A stretch of DNA of 38,292 nt. Source: Chrysophaeum taylorii. Lineage: Eukaryota; Sar; Pelagophyceae; Pelagomonadales; Pelagomonadaceae. The stretch is taken from positions 1-38,292 of the forward strand of contig JAQMWT010000561.1 of assembly GCA_029834535.1 (NCBI GenBank), read 5' to 3'. Positions 26,409 through 35,098 of the stretch are shown here, piece after piece (within the stretch, counting starts at the first letter, position 1; the number at the start of each line of letters is the position of its first letter). Below the pieces are notes generated by a model. The model ran no database searches, was not told where the DNA came from, and saw nothing but the letters and a program-made list of their open reading frames with translations. The translations under genes and the position numbers were made by a program.

Positions 26409-28996
26409 GTAATTACTGCCGGCGATATGTGAAGGGCTACTCGAAGATTGTGGAACCGTTGAGACGATTATGCCTCGAAGGTGTAAAGTTCGAGTGGACG
26501 CCCGAGTGTCAGAAAGCTTGGGATACGATTATTGAAGCTTTGGTTGATTCCCGTGGAGTCTACCACGCCGATTATGATCTGCCTTTTCAGATCCGATCCG
26601 ATGCTTCCAAGGATGGACTTGGAGCATATCTCTTCCAGATTGTCGAAGTCAAGGACGATGCCGGAAGAGTGACTCGAGAAGAACGAGTAATTGAATACTG
26701 GAGCCGAGCTGTGCCGAAGGAGATGCGGAATTATGAGCCCCGTCGGCTAGAGCTGCTGGCAGTTATACTTTCTCTAGAGCACTTTCGAGCCTACATCGAA
26801 GGGCACCGGACTGTTTTGGAGACCGATCACCGAAATTTGACGTTTTTACGTAAGGCGACGCACTCGTCTGGGCAGCTTGCTCGTTGGGCGATGCGCCTCG
26901 CCAATTTTGACCCTGAACTTGGTTACAAGCCGGGAAAGTCACCGGGAATGAGTATCCCTGACTGTCTCTCCCGCAACCCGATAGATCATGTCATCGAGAC
27001 TGACGAGTTTGGAGAACCTTTGAACCACGCTTATTTAGTGTTCCAAGAGCTTCCCCGACCTGTTGATGACCGAGGAGTTCCCGTCTCTGGCTGCCACTTC
27101 ATAATGTCGTTTATTACGACCGAACTGCCGGAAGACAAAGACGAAGACCCTGAAAAGGATCCGATGAAATTGGCTACGTCTCACGCTACGAGACAACGTC
27201 GGAAGAACCGTGCGCGCGATGAGCCACAGATCTTCAAGGACGCAGCCGCTTACAAAGATTATATCGATAAGATACCCGATAATATGACGCTCGTTGAGAT
27301 CGCACGTGAGCAAGAATCTGATGCTACTTGCGAGGATATTCGCTACCGAATGGCCCAAGGTCAGACGCCGCGACGTTCCCGAGCGAACGAACGATTCGAA
27401 GTCGTTAAAGATGTTCTTTACCGCATTTCTGCTGATTCGCACCCGATGATTGTTGCACCTGCTACGTTGCGCAACCGCATTATTCGACTCTATCATGACA
27501 CTCCGGTTAACGGTGGTCATATGGGACGTCACAGTACCGTCCAGGCTATCCAAGAACGATTTTGGTGGCCTCATATGTCGAACGAAGTTGGAGTCTTCAT
27601 TGCTGAATGCTTAGTTTGCCAGAAAGCTCGTACGCCGGAGCCGAAACGAGCTGGACTCTTGCAGCAGCCCGTCTACGATGGTGATGGTGCTGTTCTTTGC
27701 ATGGATTTATTTGGACCCTTGCCCAGCGCTGGTCCCGAGACGTATCTTCTAGTATTTTTTGATCCGTTCTCGCATTTCTTGATTCTGGATGTTTTGAACG
27801 ATAAGACCGCTGAGTCTGTCCTTGAGTCTTTTGTCATTAACATTCTCCTCAAGGGCTACTTGCCCCAGGTGATTCGTACCGACAACGGTAAAGAGTTCGT
27901 GAACAAGTTGATGCGCGAGTTTTGCCATCTCTTTAACACACGATACCAAACTACGATTCCTTATCATGCCCAGTCGAACCCGGCTGAGCGTGTCAACCGA
28001 TTTATCAAGGCCTTCCTCCGTGCTTGCCTTCAAGGCCGGAACATCACGGATTGGCCTGACTTTGCTCATTATATTGCGTTTTGCTACAACCGCAAGTTTA
28101 TTCCAGGCACGCAGATTTCTCCCTTTATGCTGCGCCTGAACCGTCAGCCGATGCTGCCGACTGACTACACGCTCATGGATTTTGATACACGATTGTTGCC
28201 GAAGACTCGCTCTGATGCAGTCGCCGAGACTCGCGAACGATTGAAATATTATACAGAGATCGTCCGCGAAGCTCGTGATAAAGCTTTGAAGAAACAGCGA
28301 TTGGCTTACAATGCTGATCATGTTGATGTTGAATACAAGGAAGGATCGCACGTTTTGCTCTACATCCCTTTCCTTCAGAACAAATTTCGACCGGAATGGC
28401 GAGGGCCGTTTATTATCAAGGAACGCCTCTCCCCGGTCACCTATAGGATTGAGTCTCTCGACTCGCCGCCCGAAGAGCGGCGTGTTCATGTAAGTCAGAT
28501 CACGCCTGTGATGGTACCTCCGATTGTTGATCAAACCATCCGCAAACCCGAAGAAACCTTCCGTGATGATTATCAGCACGGTAAGTTTGTTGTTTTCCGA
28601 ATTCCCGACCGGAAGCGCTCCGATTGGCGCAAGAAGGTTTATGTTGCTGAAGTTTACGAGCCTTACGATTACCAAAATGATCGTGTTGCTCTACATTTCT
28701 ATTCCGATTTGGGTCCGAACGATGATGTCGCTTATTTCAAGCCGACCTCTCACCTTTCGCACCGCAAGCTCAAGCCCGAATTCAAGGACATTGAAGGTCG
28801 AAGTTTCACCGACAAGTCCCGAATTTCCTCCAACACAACTCCTTGTGTCACGGATTTCTCTCCACACGAGATTGACGTGTTGGTCCCCAAGTTTACTTTA
28901 CGCAGTGGTCGCGTTCCTGAACCGATCATCACCCGCGTTTACCAGAAGATTCGTTCACGAGATGCTCGTAAGGCGAAGCCGCGCTCCTCGCGCTAG
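26342..28996 (+). CDS. Gypsy RNase H - integrase - C-terminal extension
   Basis: 884 codons. Residues 20-50 are the end of the RT connection (FIGMSNYCRRYVKGYSK). RNase H follows with FQIRSDASKDGLGAYLF, ELLAVILSLEHFRAYIEG and TDHRNLTFLRK. The integrase zinc domain (GGHMGRHST ... CLVCQKA) is at about 27500-27635, and the catalytic core shows D (MDLFGPLP), D (RTDNGKEF) and E (NPAERVNR) at about 27700-28000. A GPY/F-like module (FRPEWRGPFIIKERLSPVTY) lies near 28395. About 150 further residues follow with a basic end and no known gypsy counterpart I recall (see findings). TAG at 28994-28996. This half of pol is undamaged. Confidence 0.9.
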   Translation: MPIPGTLPNTSPKTQIRSFIGMSNYCRRYVKGYSKIVEPLRRLCLEGVKFEWTPECQKAWDTIIEALVDSRGVYHADYDLPFQIRSDASKDGLGAYLFQIVEVKDDAGRVTREERVIEYWSRAVPKEMRNYEPRRLELLAVILSLEHFRAYIEGHRTVLETDHRNLTFLRKATHSSGQLARWAMRLANFDPELGYKPGKSPGMSIPDCLSRNPIDHVIETDEFGEPLNHAYLVFQELPRPVDDRGVPVSGCHFIMSFITTELPEDKDEDPEKDPMKLATSHATRQRRKNRARDEPQIFKDAAAYKDYIDKIPDNMTLVEIAREQESDATCEDIRYRMAQGQTPRRSRANERFEVVKDVLYRISADSHPMIVAPATLRNRIIRLYHDTPVNGGHMGRHSTVQAIQERFWWPHMSNEVGVFIAECLVCQKARTPEPKRAGLLQQPVYDGDGAVLCMDLFGPLPSAGPETYLLVFFDPFSHFLILDVLNDKTAESVLESFVINILLKGYLPQVIRTDNGKEFVNKLMREFCHLFNTRYQTTIPYHAQSNPAERVNRFIKAFLRACLQGRNITDWPDFAHYIAFCYNRKFIPGTQISPFMLRLNRQPMLPTDYTLMDFDTRLLPKTRSDAVAETRERLKYYTEIVREARDKALKKQRLAYNADHVDVEYKEGSHVLLYIPFLQNKFRPEWRGPFIIKERLSPVTYRIESLDSPPEERRVHVSQITPVMVPPIVDQTIRKPEETFRDDYQHGKFVVFRIPDRKRSDWRKKVYVAEVYEPYDYQNDRVALHFYSDLGPNDDVAYFKPTSHLSHRKLKPEFKDIEGRSFTDKSRISSNTTPCVTDFSPHEIDVLVPKFTLRSGRVPEPIITRVYQKIRSRDARKAKPRSSR

Positions 28997-29026
28997 CACC
29001 TCGCTGGGGCAGCTCGAATTCTTACC

Positions 29027-29033
29027 AGGGGAG
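29027..29033 (+). promoter_or_regulatory. Candidate polypurine tract
   Basis: AGGGGAG lies three bases before the 3' LTR, in the place where plus-strand priming occurs. It is short for a polypurine tract. Confidence 0.4.
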
Positions 29034-29036
29034 TCG

Positions 29037-29373
29037 TGTGGCGGCAACTTCCGCCGCCTAAGGCTTACCCCTCTTCTAGGGCCCCCCCTTGTCAGGGGCA
29101 CCCTACTCCGTTCCGATGATGTCAGTGTTCTCTATGACATCATCTTCCTTTTCCGTGACGCATGTCACCCTGATTTCTGATTTTCGATTATCCTTGATCA
29201 TAAAGCAACAGCCGATCCTCAAGTTGAGAGGACCAGGCACGGAAGTCGTTTGTGGTCGTGTGGCGGGAGAACGGCCATCCTCGTCCAGTGACTCCACCAA
29301 GGGCACGGACGCGATCGGCGAGCCAGGATTCGAAGGCACGCCAGGTAGCCCCTAAAATTCTCCTTACGCCACA
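29037..29373 (+). repeat. 3' LTR of the gypsy element
   Basis: 337 bp, same ends as the 5' LTR and about six substitutions from it. It is followed at once by ACGCG. Confidence 0.95.
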
Positions 29374-29378
29374 ACGCG
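29374..29378. repeat. Target-site duplication, right (ACGCG)
   Basis: Matches 21521-21525. Beyond it the interrupted hairpin repeat unit resumes (CTGTCCTGTGGCGCG). Confidence 0.9.
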
Positions 29379-29384
29379 CTGTCC

Positions 29385-29467
29385 TGTGGCGCGACCTTTC
29401 TTTCTCACGTTCCCTTCCTTAACCCTCCACGTCCTGGGAGATACAATCTTGCGACCAGGAAAAAAAT
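29385..29467. repeat. Direct repeat flanking the gypsy insertion (right copy)
   Basis: Second copy of the segment at 21400-21483, with a few substitutions (for example CCACGTCC for CCACATCC). Confidence 0.8.
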
Positions 29468-29499
29468 GAATAAAATGAATAACCCATGCACTCGTGGCA

Positions 29500-29570
29500 T
29501 CTCAGAAACGGGAATCGAACCCGTGGCAAGCCGATGGCAACGGCTTATGTTACCACTACACCATTCTGAG
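29500..29570 (-). tRNA. tRNA-Gly (anticodon GCC)
   Basis: On the minus strand: acceptor stem CTCAGAA pairs with TTCTGAG, and a 4-bp D stem encloses a loop with AGTGGTA. The anticodon stem AGCCG/CGGCT encloses loop TTGCCAT (anticodon GCC), the variable loop is TGCC, and the T arm is ACGGG-TTCGATT-CCCGT. Discriminator A at 29500. All stems pair fully and Pol III B-box sequence GGTTCGATTCC is present. No intron. A T-run follows within about 40 bases downstream. The gene lies 127 bp from the gypsy 3' LTR, with the element on its 3' side. Confidence 0.93.
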
Positions 29571-29999
29571 GACGATCGCTACTCTTAGGGTACATATGCT
29601 TTTTTTTAATATAAAATTTCCGCGGAGCCTGCTGTGAACTTGATTGAAGTAGAGTCTGGATGGAGGATGGATGACGTCATTCACTGTATCCCCAGGTCGG
29701 ATATGGAAGCTAGGAGTCCCGCGCCGGGGCCAAAAATCCCCAAGGACCGGCTTGGCCTTGACGATAGTTCCGTTTGGTGTTGTGCTGTTTTACCTTACTT
29801 TTATTTTACTTTACGACTCGAAAAAAATCTTGACGTTACTTTAACTCCGTTCCACCAACAGGATTGATATCCAGCATATCCAATATCCCCTTCTTGGTTT
29901 TCCCTTGCCACCTCAGAGTAAAGACTTTTTTTTCACTTTACCCTAAATTAGAGTAAAAGTGCAACGCTCTGTAGAGATTACGATGATACGAAATCGAGC
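29571..29999. other. Intergenic region, no gene seen
   Basis: This is the upstream side of the tRNA gene. It has T/A-rich tracts at 29600-29615 and 29800-29850. A short frame at 29634-29867 has no recognisable sequence. Confidence 0.4.
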
Positions 30000-30001
30000 C
30001 T

Positions 30002-30076
30002 TTGCCAAGGGAACTAACTAACCAACTAACTAGCTAACTAACTTCAGACCTCTCCCGAGCATGGGAGCCAGGCCGG
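30002..30076 (-). mobile_element. Short (GTTA)n-tailed retroposon, copy 1
   Basis: On the minus strand: GGTCCGGCCTGGCTCCCATG, then CTCGGGAGAGGTCTGAAG, then a tail of GTTA/GCTA/GTTG tetranucleotides. The same sequence in the opposite orientation is at 35112-35190. No target duplication could be found around this copy. Confidence 0.6.
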
Positions 30077-30732
30077 ACCGACAGGAGCCAGTCTAGAATC
30101 ACGGGTCTGTAGGCGTGGTAATAATGATAGGATATCAGGGTCTTTCTTTCTTTCTTCCTTTCTTTCTTTCTTGAGCTCAGGGGCGGCATACTCGATCGAC
30201 CGAGCATTTGGCCGCACGGCGGCGAGGGCGACCTCCTTGTCTTTCTGGAGCTCGGGGGCGGCGTACTTTAACACATGAAGATCACCGTAGCTACGGCGTT
30301 GCTGCGCAGCAGCGAGGATGACCTCCTCGTCTTTCCGGAGCTCGGGGGCGGCGTACTGGAGCGTCGAACAATCTTGGGCGGCGAGGACGAAGTGCTTGTC
30401 TCCCTTGAGAATGTCTGGGGTCGCAAAGCTAAGGGTGCCTCCTTGTTTTGCTCGAGCAAACCGCGCTCGCTCCGCCGACGGCGCGAGAACGTCGAGGATC
30501 TCGGTGAAGTTGAGGTAAAACAGAGCCGTTGCCTTGAGGACCCCCGACGGACGAGAAGAATGCCAACACGGCGAACCAGGTCGTGACGAGCCGAGTTGTT
30601 TTTGAATGTCAAGAGGTAGGTCGATATCTGCAGCAGTAGCTGCGGCGTGCTCTCGAGAGGCCGTCGAGAGGCAAGCAAGCACGAGACTATGGATTTTGTC
30701 GCAGCGAGCGGGCGATCGTCGGTTCGCATCAA
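30044..30732 (-). CDS. DUF4116-repeat protein (apparent frameshift at 30541-30545)
   Basis: From the ATG at 30732: a helical, leucine-rich N-terminus (LLLQISTYLLTF) and then, after a one-base join in the C5 run at 30541-30545, LFYLNFTEILDVLAP. The C-terminal half contains three DUF4116-type repeats: DKHFVLAAQDCSTLQYAAPE, DEEVILAAAQQ...LKYAAPELQ and DKEVALAAVRPNARSIEYAA. These repeats, of unknown function, are common in large families in some algae. The last twenty or so residues and the stop lie inside the short retroposon at 30002-30076, so the C-terminus has probably been replaced by mobile DNA. The CTTT microsatellite at 30148-30172 encodes a Lys/Glu-rich stretch just before it. Confidence 0.6.
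30148..30172. repeat. (CTTT)n microsatellite
   Basis: CTTT/CTTC repeats within the 3' part of the DUF4116 frame, encoding KKERKEERKK on the minus strand. Confidence 0.8.
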
Positions 30733-30848
30733 AGCTTCTCGAGCGAGCGCGAACGAGGCGCTCGACCAAAATAAAATTTACCAGACGTTAGAATACGGGT
30801 AGCCTCGACTTTCAAAATCAGCTTGGCTCGGGCGAAGAATCAATCACG

Positions 30849-31557
30849 TTATTCTTCACCGCGTCCTCTAAGAATATTGTTGTTGTCGTTCCAAGTTGAA
30901 GAGCGTCTTCGTCGTTCTCGGCCAACGCCATCGTTCCGCGCATCTTGACCCAAAGCATCGTCCGAGGCGTTCGTAGTGCCCATCGAGCCTTCGCCCGCGA
31001 CAAGCAAGGCCGGATCCTCCACCGTCTGGAGGTGTCTTGCTTCGGGTCGTTTCTCCTCGCTAAGACAAAGTCCTCCATCAGGCTCCGCGTCGTCGTTTTC
31101 GTCGAGAGGCACATCGATCGATGGCGGGCGGCCTAGTAGTTTGCCGTCGTAGAGATAGTAAACGTATCGACTGTGGGCCGTAGCAGCGGAGTCTTTGTCG
31201 CGACTCGCGACGACACTCCAGAAAGGAGGGGATGACGCGACCGGGCACGCGGGACGCGTCGTTCCCAAGTCGGTTTTGGGTGACAGCCAGCCAGCGTGTA
31301 GAGCGTGCCGAAACGGCAACTGGTGTAGACAACGAGTAGCGACAAAGTGAATGACACTGCCCAGCCCTCGACGCCGAAGGACACGGTCTGGTGGAGATCG
31401 GAGATCAGGTCGGGCAAAGGGAGCAAACACAGCAGGGCCGTGAGTGACACACCACCACCACCCAGGTATCGGCAAGCCAGCCGAGCAACGCCCGAGCGTG
31501 CGCCACGCGCAAGAGAAGGCGAGAACTCTCGTCCGAAAATTCATCTGCCGCTCTCAT
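30849..31557 (-). CDS. Small membrane protein, unknown function (two apparent frameshifts)
   Basis: From the ATG at 31557: MRAADEFSDESSRLLLRVAH, then ALLGWLADTW. A one-base gain in the GGG run (plus-strand CCC at 31461-31463) leads to VSLTALLCLLPLPDLISDL and VEGWAVSFTLSLLVVYTS, two probable transmembrane helices. A second one-base gain in the A-run (31274-31277) leads to TDLGTTRPACPV ... RYVYYLYDGKLLG and an acidic, low-complexity tail ending at TGA/TAA near 30849. Both repairs are homopolymer +1, so the gene may be intact in the organism; small introns are the alternative. It is divergent from the rRNA methyltransferase gene, with 112 bp between starts. Confidence 0.45.
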
Positions 31558-31669
31558 TTTTTCATCACGAGTCGGGAAGAAGGAACCTTTGCTAGCGTCC
31601 GGCCACCCGAAAATGAAGTCCGTTAGAGATACCACCATCTTCACCACGAAAGGCTCAGAAAGGGTAAGG

Positions 31670-32392
31670 ATGGGTCGAAGTAAGAAGAAGTTGGTGGTGC
31701 CCGTGGTGGGCAAGCCCATGAGGTCTCGGCGCGAGGCGCGGCGCGTCACGACGGCGTTCCACCGGCTGTCGGCGGCCGCCCAGTCTGACCCCGAGTTGGG
31801 GGGAGAGGTCGAACGGCTGCGGGCGCGGTACCAAGAAGCTAGCGCACTGTCGACGTCCATGTACTCGACGAGCCGTTGGGTGCTGCGAATGGTCCGAAAG
31901 CTCGATGCCGGACGCAGGCTGTTGGAGGTCGGCGCGGTGAACACGCAGTTGGTGGAGTCGAAGCTTGTCGAGACGCGGGCCATCGATCTGAGGGCATCGC
32001 ACCCGAAAATCGAGAGGCTGGATTTCTTCGACGTTCGCGGAAAATTCGAGATTGTCGTGTGCTCGTTAGTGTTGAACTGCGTCGTCCCCGAAAAGCGAGG
32101 AGCCATGCTGCGCAAGCTCCGGGAGCACGCGTTGGGGGGGTTAGTGTTTCTGGTGATTCCGAGGTCGTGCGTCGAGAAGTCGCGACGCATGACGCCGTCG
32201 AAGTTCGAGACCATTCTCGATGACGTTGGATTCCTCCAGCTCCGCCGGCACCTCACTCCAAAACTCATCCATCTCTGCCTCACCCCGAAATCCCACCCCT
32301 TTCCCGCCGCCGCCGAAATGGAGCCCCCCGTCGAGCGACTCCGCGTCCACAAACCCGCGAACGACTTCGACATACCCTTGGTATTAGAGTGA
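31670..32392 (+). CDS. Bmt2-like 25S rRNA adenine-N1 methyltransferase
   Basis: 240 residues from the ATG at 31670 (MGRSKKKLVVPVVGKPMRSR). The basic N-terminus, an ERLRARYQEASALSTSMYST segment, the SAM-binding RLLEVGAVN (about residues 83-91), IDLRASHPKIERLDFFD, and CSLVLNCVVPEKRGAMLRKL followed by FLVIPRSCVEKSRRM match the Bmt2/SAMTOR-like Rossmann methyltransferases; the NSR/KSR segment and basic N-terminus favour the rRNA enzyme over SAMTOR. It would act in the nucleolus on large-subunit rRNA. Its last nine bases overlap the stop region of the convergent alpha-galactosidase gene. Confidence 0.8.
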   Translation: MGRSKKKLVVPVVGKPMRSRREARRVTTAFHRLSAAAQSDPELGGEVERLRARYQEASALSTSMYSTSRWVLRMVRKLDAGRRLLEVGAVNTQLVESKLVETRAIDLRASHPKIERLDFFDVRGKFEIVVCSLVLNCVVPEKRGAMLRKLREHALGGLVFLVIPRSCVEKSRRMTPSKFETILDDVGFLQLRRHLTPKLIHLCLTPKSHPFPAAAEMEPPVERLRVHKPANDFDIPLVLE

Positions 32393-33694
32393 GGCGATCC
32401 TGCTACTCCAAGGGTGGCCCGGACGCTCGATGAGGAGGAAGGCGGCGTCGTGGGGGGCGATGGTCGTGGTGAAGTTGGCCCCAAACGTACCGAGATCCTC
32501 GCGGCGAAAAAGATCTCGCACGACGCATTCGTCGTCGTCGTCGTCGTCGCCGCACGGCAGGTTTGGAATTTGGCGAAAGGAAAGAGTAAAGAAACGCGAA
32601 GTCGTGTCCGAGTTAAGCACGAGGACGGCCGTCGCGTCGTCGGAGAGCGGTTTGTAGAGGTATTGCCATTTTGGGACTAAATACGAATCCGAGAGGAGGA
32701 CCGAACCCGCCGACCGCAGAAACATTGATCCGGAGTGGCCGTGCCAGGCCTGGTTGACGGAAATGATTTCGGGGTTGGCGATGAGGTCCCAGTAGGTGTC
32801 CATTATGGTGTCGTTGGTGACGTCGAGGCCGAGGATGAGGGGCGACGATACGATCGCCCAACCGCCAAAGTGCGAGCGAGACTCGGGGAGAGAGAGGCCC
32901 TCGTCGAGGGATCCTCCGGGGCCGTCCTCGCACCCCACCTCGATCATATCGGGGTAGGCCCAGCACCCCGGGTACGAGAGGTTGGCGACGGCAAACTCCT
33001 GCGTCGTCCCCAGATTGTACATCACTTTGCCGTAATTGGCTCGAACGTCGCTCGACGTGCGATAATAGTTAAACGGACACCACGTCGCGTTCGGGACGGT
33101 CTGGCCCCAGTGGCAGTTCTCGATCATGATGGGGCCCGAGGCATTCAACAGGTCGGCCCACAACTGCAGGTCCCGCTGAGCCGAGCACCCGTCGAGCTTG
33201 ACGCCGTCGAACCCGAATTCGAACAGCGCGGCCGCGTCGCCGCGATAACACGAACCATCCGTCTCGCCGAAATCCACCTTGTCCCCGCAGTGGTCCTGGC
33301 AGATGCAGTTGTTGAGGTACCACCCCGCCGTCAGGTTCAGAGAGTGAGCCTTTGTCGTCATCGCGATCATGTCGGGAAACAGCGCGCCGTTTACCACCGG
33401 AAACAAGCCGCCGGACGCGTGGAACGTGTACGCTTCGGGACCGTAACTCCCGCACGACTGCCAGTTGTCGTCGAGCCCGACGTCCCGATACCCGAGGTCC
33501 GCGAGGCTTGTCGGAATGCCATCGACAAATCGCGACTTGGACACCATACCCTCCATGATTTTTTCCATCAGCTCCTGCGACACGTTGGCCCCGAACAAGT
33601 TCCACGACCGCCATCCCATCGGCGGCCTCATCCCCAGCCCGTTGTCGATCCCCGACCCCACCCGAATTAACAACAACATCACAACCAAATTCAT
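32384..33694 (-). CDS. Alpha-galactosidase, glycoside hydrolase family 27
   Basis: 436 residues from the ATG at 33694, which begins a signal peptide (MNLVVMLLLIRVGSG). The conserved N-terminal block GLGMRPPMGWRSWNLF follows, then LGYRDVGLDDNW, LTAGWYLNN, the nucleophile block GVKLDGC (Asp about 168), and the acid/base block RTSSDVRANYG (Asp about 216). WAYPDMIEVG and HFGGWAIVSSPLILGLD complete the (beta/alpha)8 barrel. The C-terminal beta domain contains an acidic GACGAC-encoded run (CGDDDDDDEC). It is a secreted or vacuolar enzyme removing terminal alpha-galactose from oligosaccharides. The frame is open further upstream (to 33781) but only through non-ATG codons. Confidence 0.92.
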   Translation of the reverse strand: MNLVVMLLLIRVGSGIDNGLGMRPPMGWRSWNLFGANVSQELMEKIMEGMVSKSRFVDGIPTSLADLGYRDVGLDDNWQSCGSYGPEAYTFHASGGLFPVVNGALFPDMIAMTTKAHSLNLTAGWYLNNCICQDHCGDKVDFGETDGSCYRGDAAALFEFGFDGVKLDGCSAQRDLQLWADLLNASGPIMIENCHWGQTVPNATWCPFNYYRTSSDVRANYGKVMYNLGTTQEFAVANLSYPGCWAYPDMIEVGCEDGPGGSLDEGLSLPESRSHFGGWAIVSSPLILGLDVTNDTIMDTYWDLIANPEIISVNQAWHGHSGSMFLRSAGSVLLSDSYLVPKWQYLYKPLSDDATAVLVLNSDTTSRFFTLSFRQIPNLPCGDDDDDDECVVRDLFRREDLGTFGANFTTTIAPHDAAFLLIERPGHPWSSRIASL

Positions 33695-33781
33695 CTTGTC
33701 CTTGTCGTCGTCGCGGGAACACATCATATCGTCGTTCGTGAGTGAGCACACCCACACCCACAAATGCTTTGATTGAGCCAA

Positions 33782-34689
33782 CTACTTTCCTGCTGCTTCG
33801 ACCTTCTTCTTCATAGTTTCTGAGCAGCAAAATCAATGACGGACGGCGGACCTTTTTTGTCGCGAGGCTGACTCGGACAGCCATATCATGGAAGCACAGC
33901 GGGATATAGTCCCTCGGGTCTACGACGAAGTTCAGCGTCGGAGCCGACGTGCAGCTCGCGTTTTTTTACGAGCAGGCTGTGGGATGAAGACCGGAGGAGG
34001 AACCGGCTGTCTAACAGGACTGGCACGTCTTATATTATTGTTATTATGGTTTGCAACTCCCAGGCTCAAAGAGCCAGAATGGATGAGCGCAAGGAAACAA
34101 GGAACCACCAAGAATACAAAGGATGTGCGCGCGGAGGGGGGGGGGGAACGGATGAAGCAAGAACGCATATTCTCATCAGAGGCAAAGGCAGGAAGAAGGG
34201 AGCAAGGCATGAAGGAGTGACGCAAGGAGCTCAAAGAGGGCGATGGGAAACAAGAATAGAGAGTAGCGGCCCGCGTGGTGATGAAAATAAATGAACAAAA
34301 CAAAATGAATGAAATGTCCAAGTTGGCCATGTACATGAGGCGTAGGCTAACAATCCCAACGCCGTAGCGCGCAGGATCAGAATCACCAAGACGTTTTTTC
34401 AGACGAGGGGCGCAGAAAGAAGAGTCGGTGGACGGTGATGACCTGTCGCTATGCGACGCGGAAACCGCGATTTGACTGAAAACCTACAACTTCGTCGTTT
34501 TGACTTCCTTCTGCGCCCCACTGCGAACCTACGCCGGGAGGACCGATGCCCGCGCAAGGCGCAGGGTCATAAGGAACCCTCCTCCATCGCTACAAGGCGG
34601 TTAGCCATCAGGGTGGGGAATCAATCAATTCCCCATCTGTCTCGGCAGACAGACAGACAGACAGACAGACACCCTTAGGACAACCGTCT
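33782..34689. other. Intergenic region, no gene seen
   Basis: This is upstream of the alpha-galactosidase. It is purine-rich on the plus strand near 34060-34290, with a G-run at 34137-34146. Frames are short and show no domain. An (ACAG)n microsatellite lies at 34647-34671. Confidence 0.4.
34647..34671. repeat. (ACAG)n microsatellite
   Basis: A pure CAGA tetranucleotide run, of the same repeat type as the tails and flanks of the RT1/RT2 elements, but with no retrotransposon attached here. Confidence 0.85.
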
Positions 34690-34779
34690 GACGTCTTTGG
34701 CTTAGTTTTCAACAATTCTCGCTAAGTTAGAACAATTTTAAGAGTAAATGTTTGCCTCAACTTTACAATGACCGCTTAA

Positions 34780-35062
34780 TTCTTTTTAGGGATCGGTCAA
34801 GTTTGATCAAAAAGAGTTTGGTCTATATATTTCTCCGAAGTTTGATCAATATGGTGGTTGTTTGTGAATATTTTGTAAGTTTTGATCACACTCGTTAGAG
34901 TGTGATCACTTAATTTTGGTCACTTCGAAGTAAATTGATCAATCAATCTTCAATTTTTTTGCAATGGCCTTGTGAGTTTGATCAGTCTTAACAATAGTTT
35001 GGTCAACAACTTTATTCACTACTCCTCAAACTTCTACAGTATTGATCAACATTGGCTCTGAC
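34780..35062. repeat. Cluster of degenerate TTTGATCA repeats, block 1
   Basis: About nine copies of a GTTTGATCA(A/C) motif and close variants, in both orientations because the TGATCA core is palindromic, in an AT-rich stretch that contrasts with the GC-rich genes. One pair (CACACTCG/GAGTGTGATCAC near 34890-34910) forms a short hairpin. Confidence 0.75.
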
Positions 35063-35098
35063 AACCAAACTCAACGAGGCATTTTTTTAAGGGGACGC

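Larger units (their letters stand above)
21526..29373 (+). mobile_element. Ty3/gypsy LTR retrotransposon carrying a cytosine DNA methyltransferase
   Basis: A complete 7.85-kb element: 337-bp LTRs (TGTGGCG...CGCCACA), 5-bp target duplication ACGCG, a candidate primer-binding site after the 5' LTR and a purine tract before the 3' LTR. Domain order on the plus strand is Gag-like acidic coiled coil, protease-like region, C5 cytosine methyltransferase, RT, RNase H, integrase with GPY/F module, and an extra C-terminal domain. RT-RNH-INT order and the 5-bp duplication identify Ty3/gypsy. LTRs differ at about six positions in 337, so insertion is fairly recent. Coding sequence is broken by two stops in gag and frame changes near 23600, 24630 and 26335. 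Its codon use is clearly less GC-biased than that of the host genes. Confidence 0.92.

Noticed and set aside
31405..32484. 359-codon minus-strand frame
   Set aside because: Antisense shadow of the Bmt2-like gene; Ser/Arg/Thr-rich composition with no family pattern. Only its last part overlaps the N-terminus of the small membrane protein.
32735..33670. 311-codon plus-strand frame
   Set aside because: Antisense of the GH27 alpha-galactosidase, whose catalytic motifs are unmistakable on the other strand.
34451..34678. Short frame ending in a (RQTD)n run
   Set aside because: The tail simply translates the ACAG microsatellite; the rest shows no family pattern.
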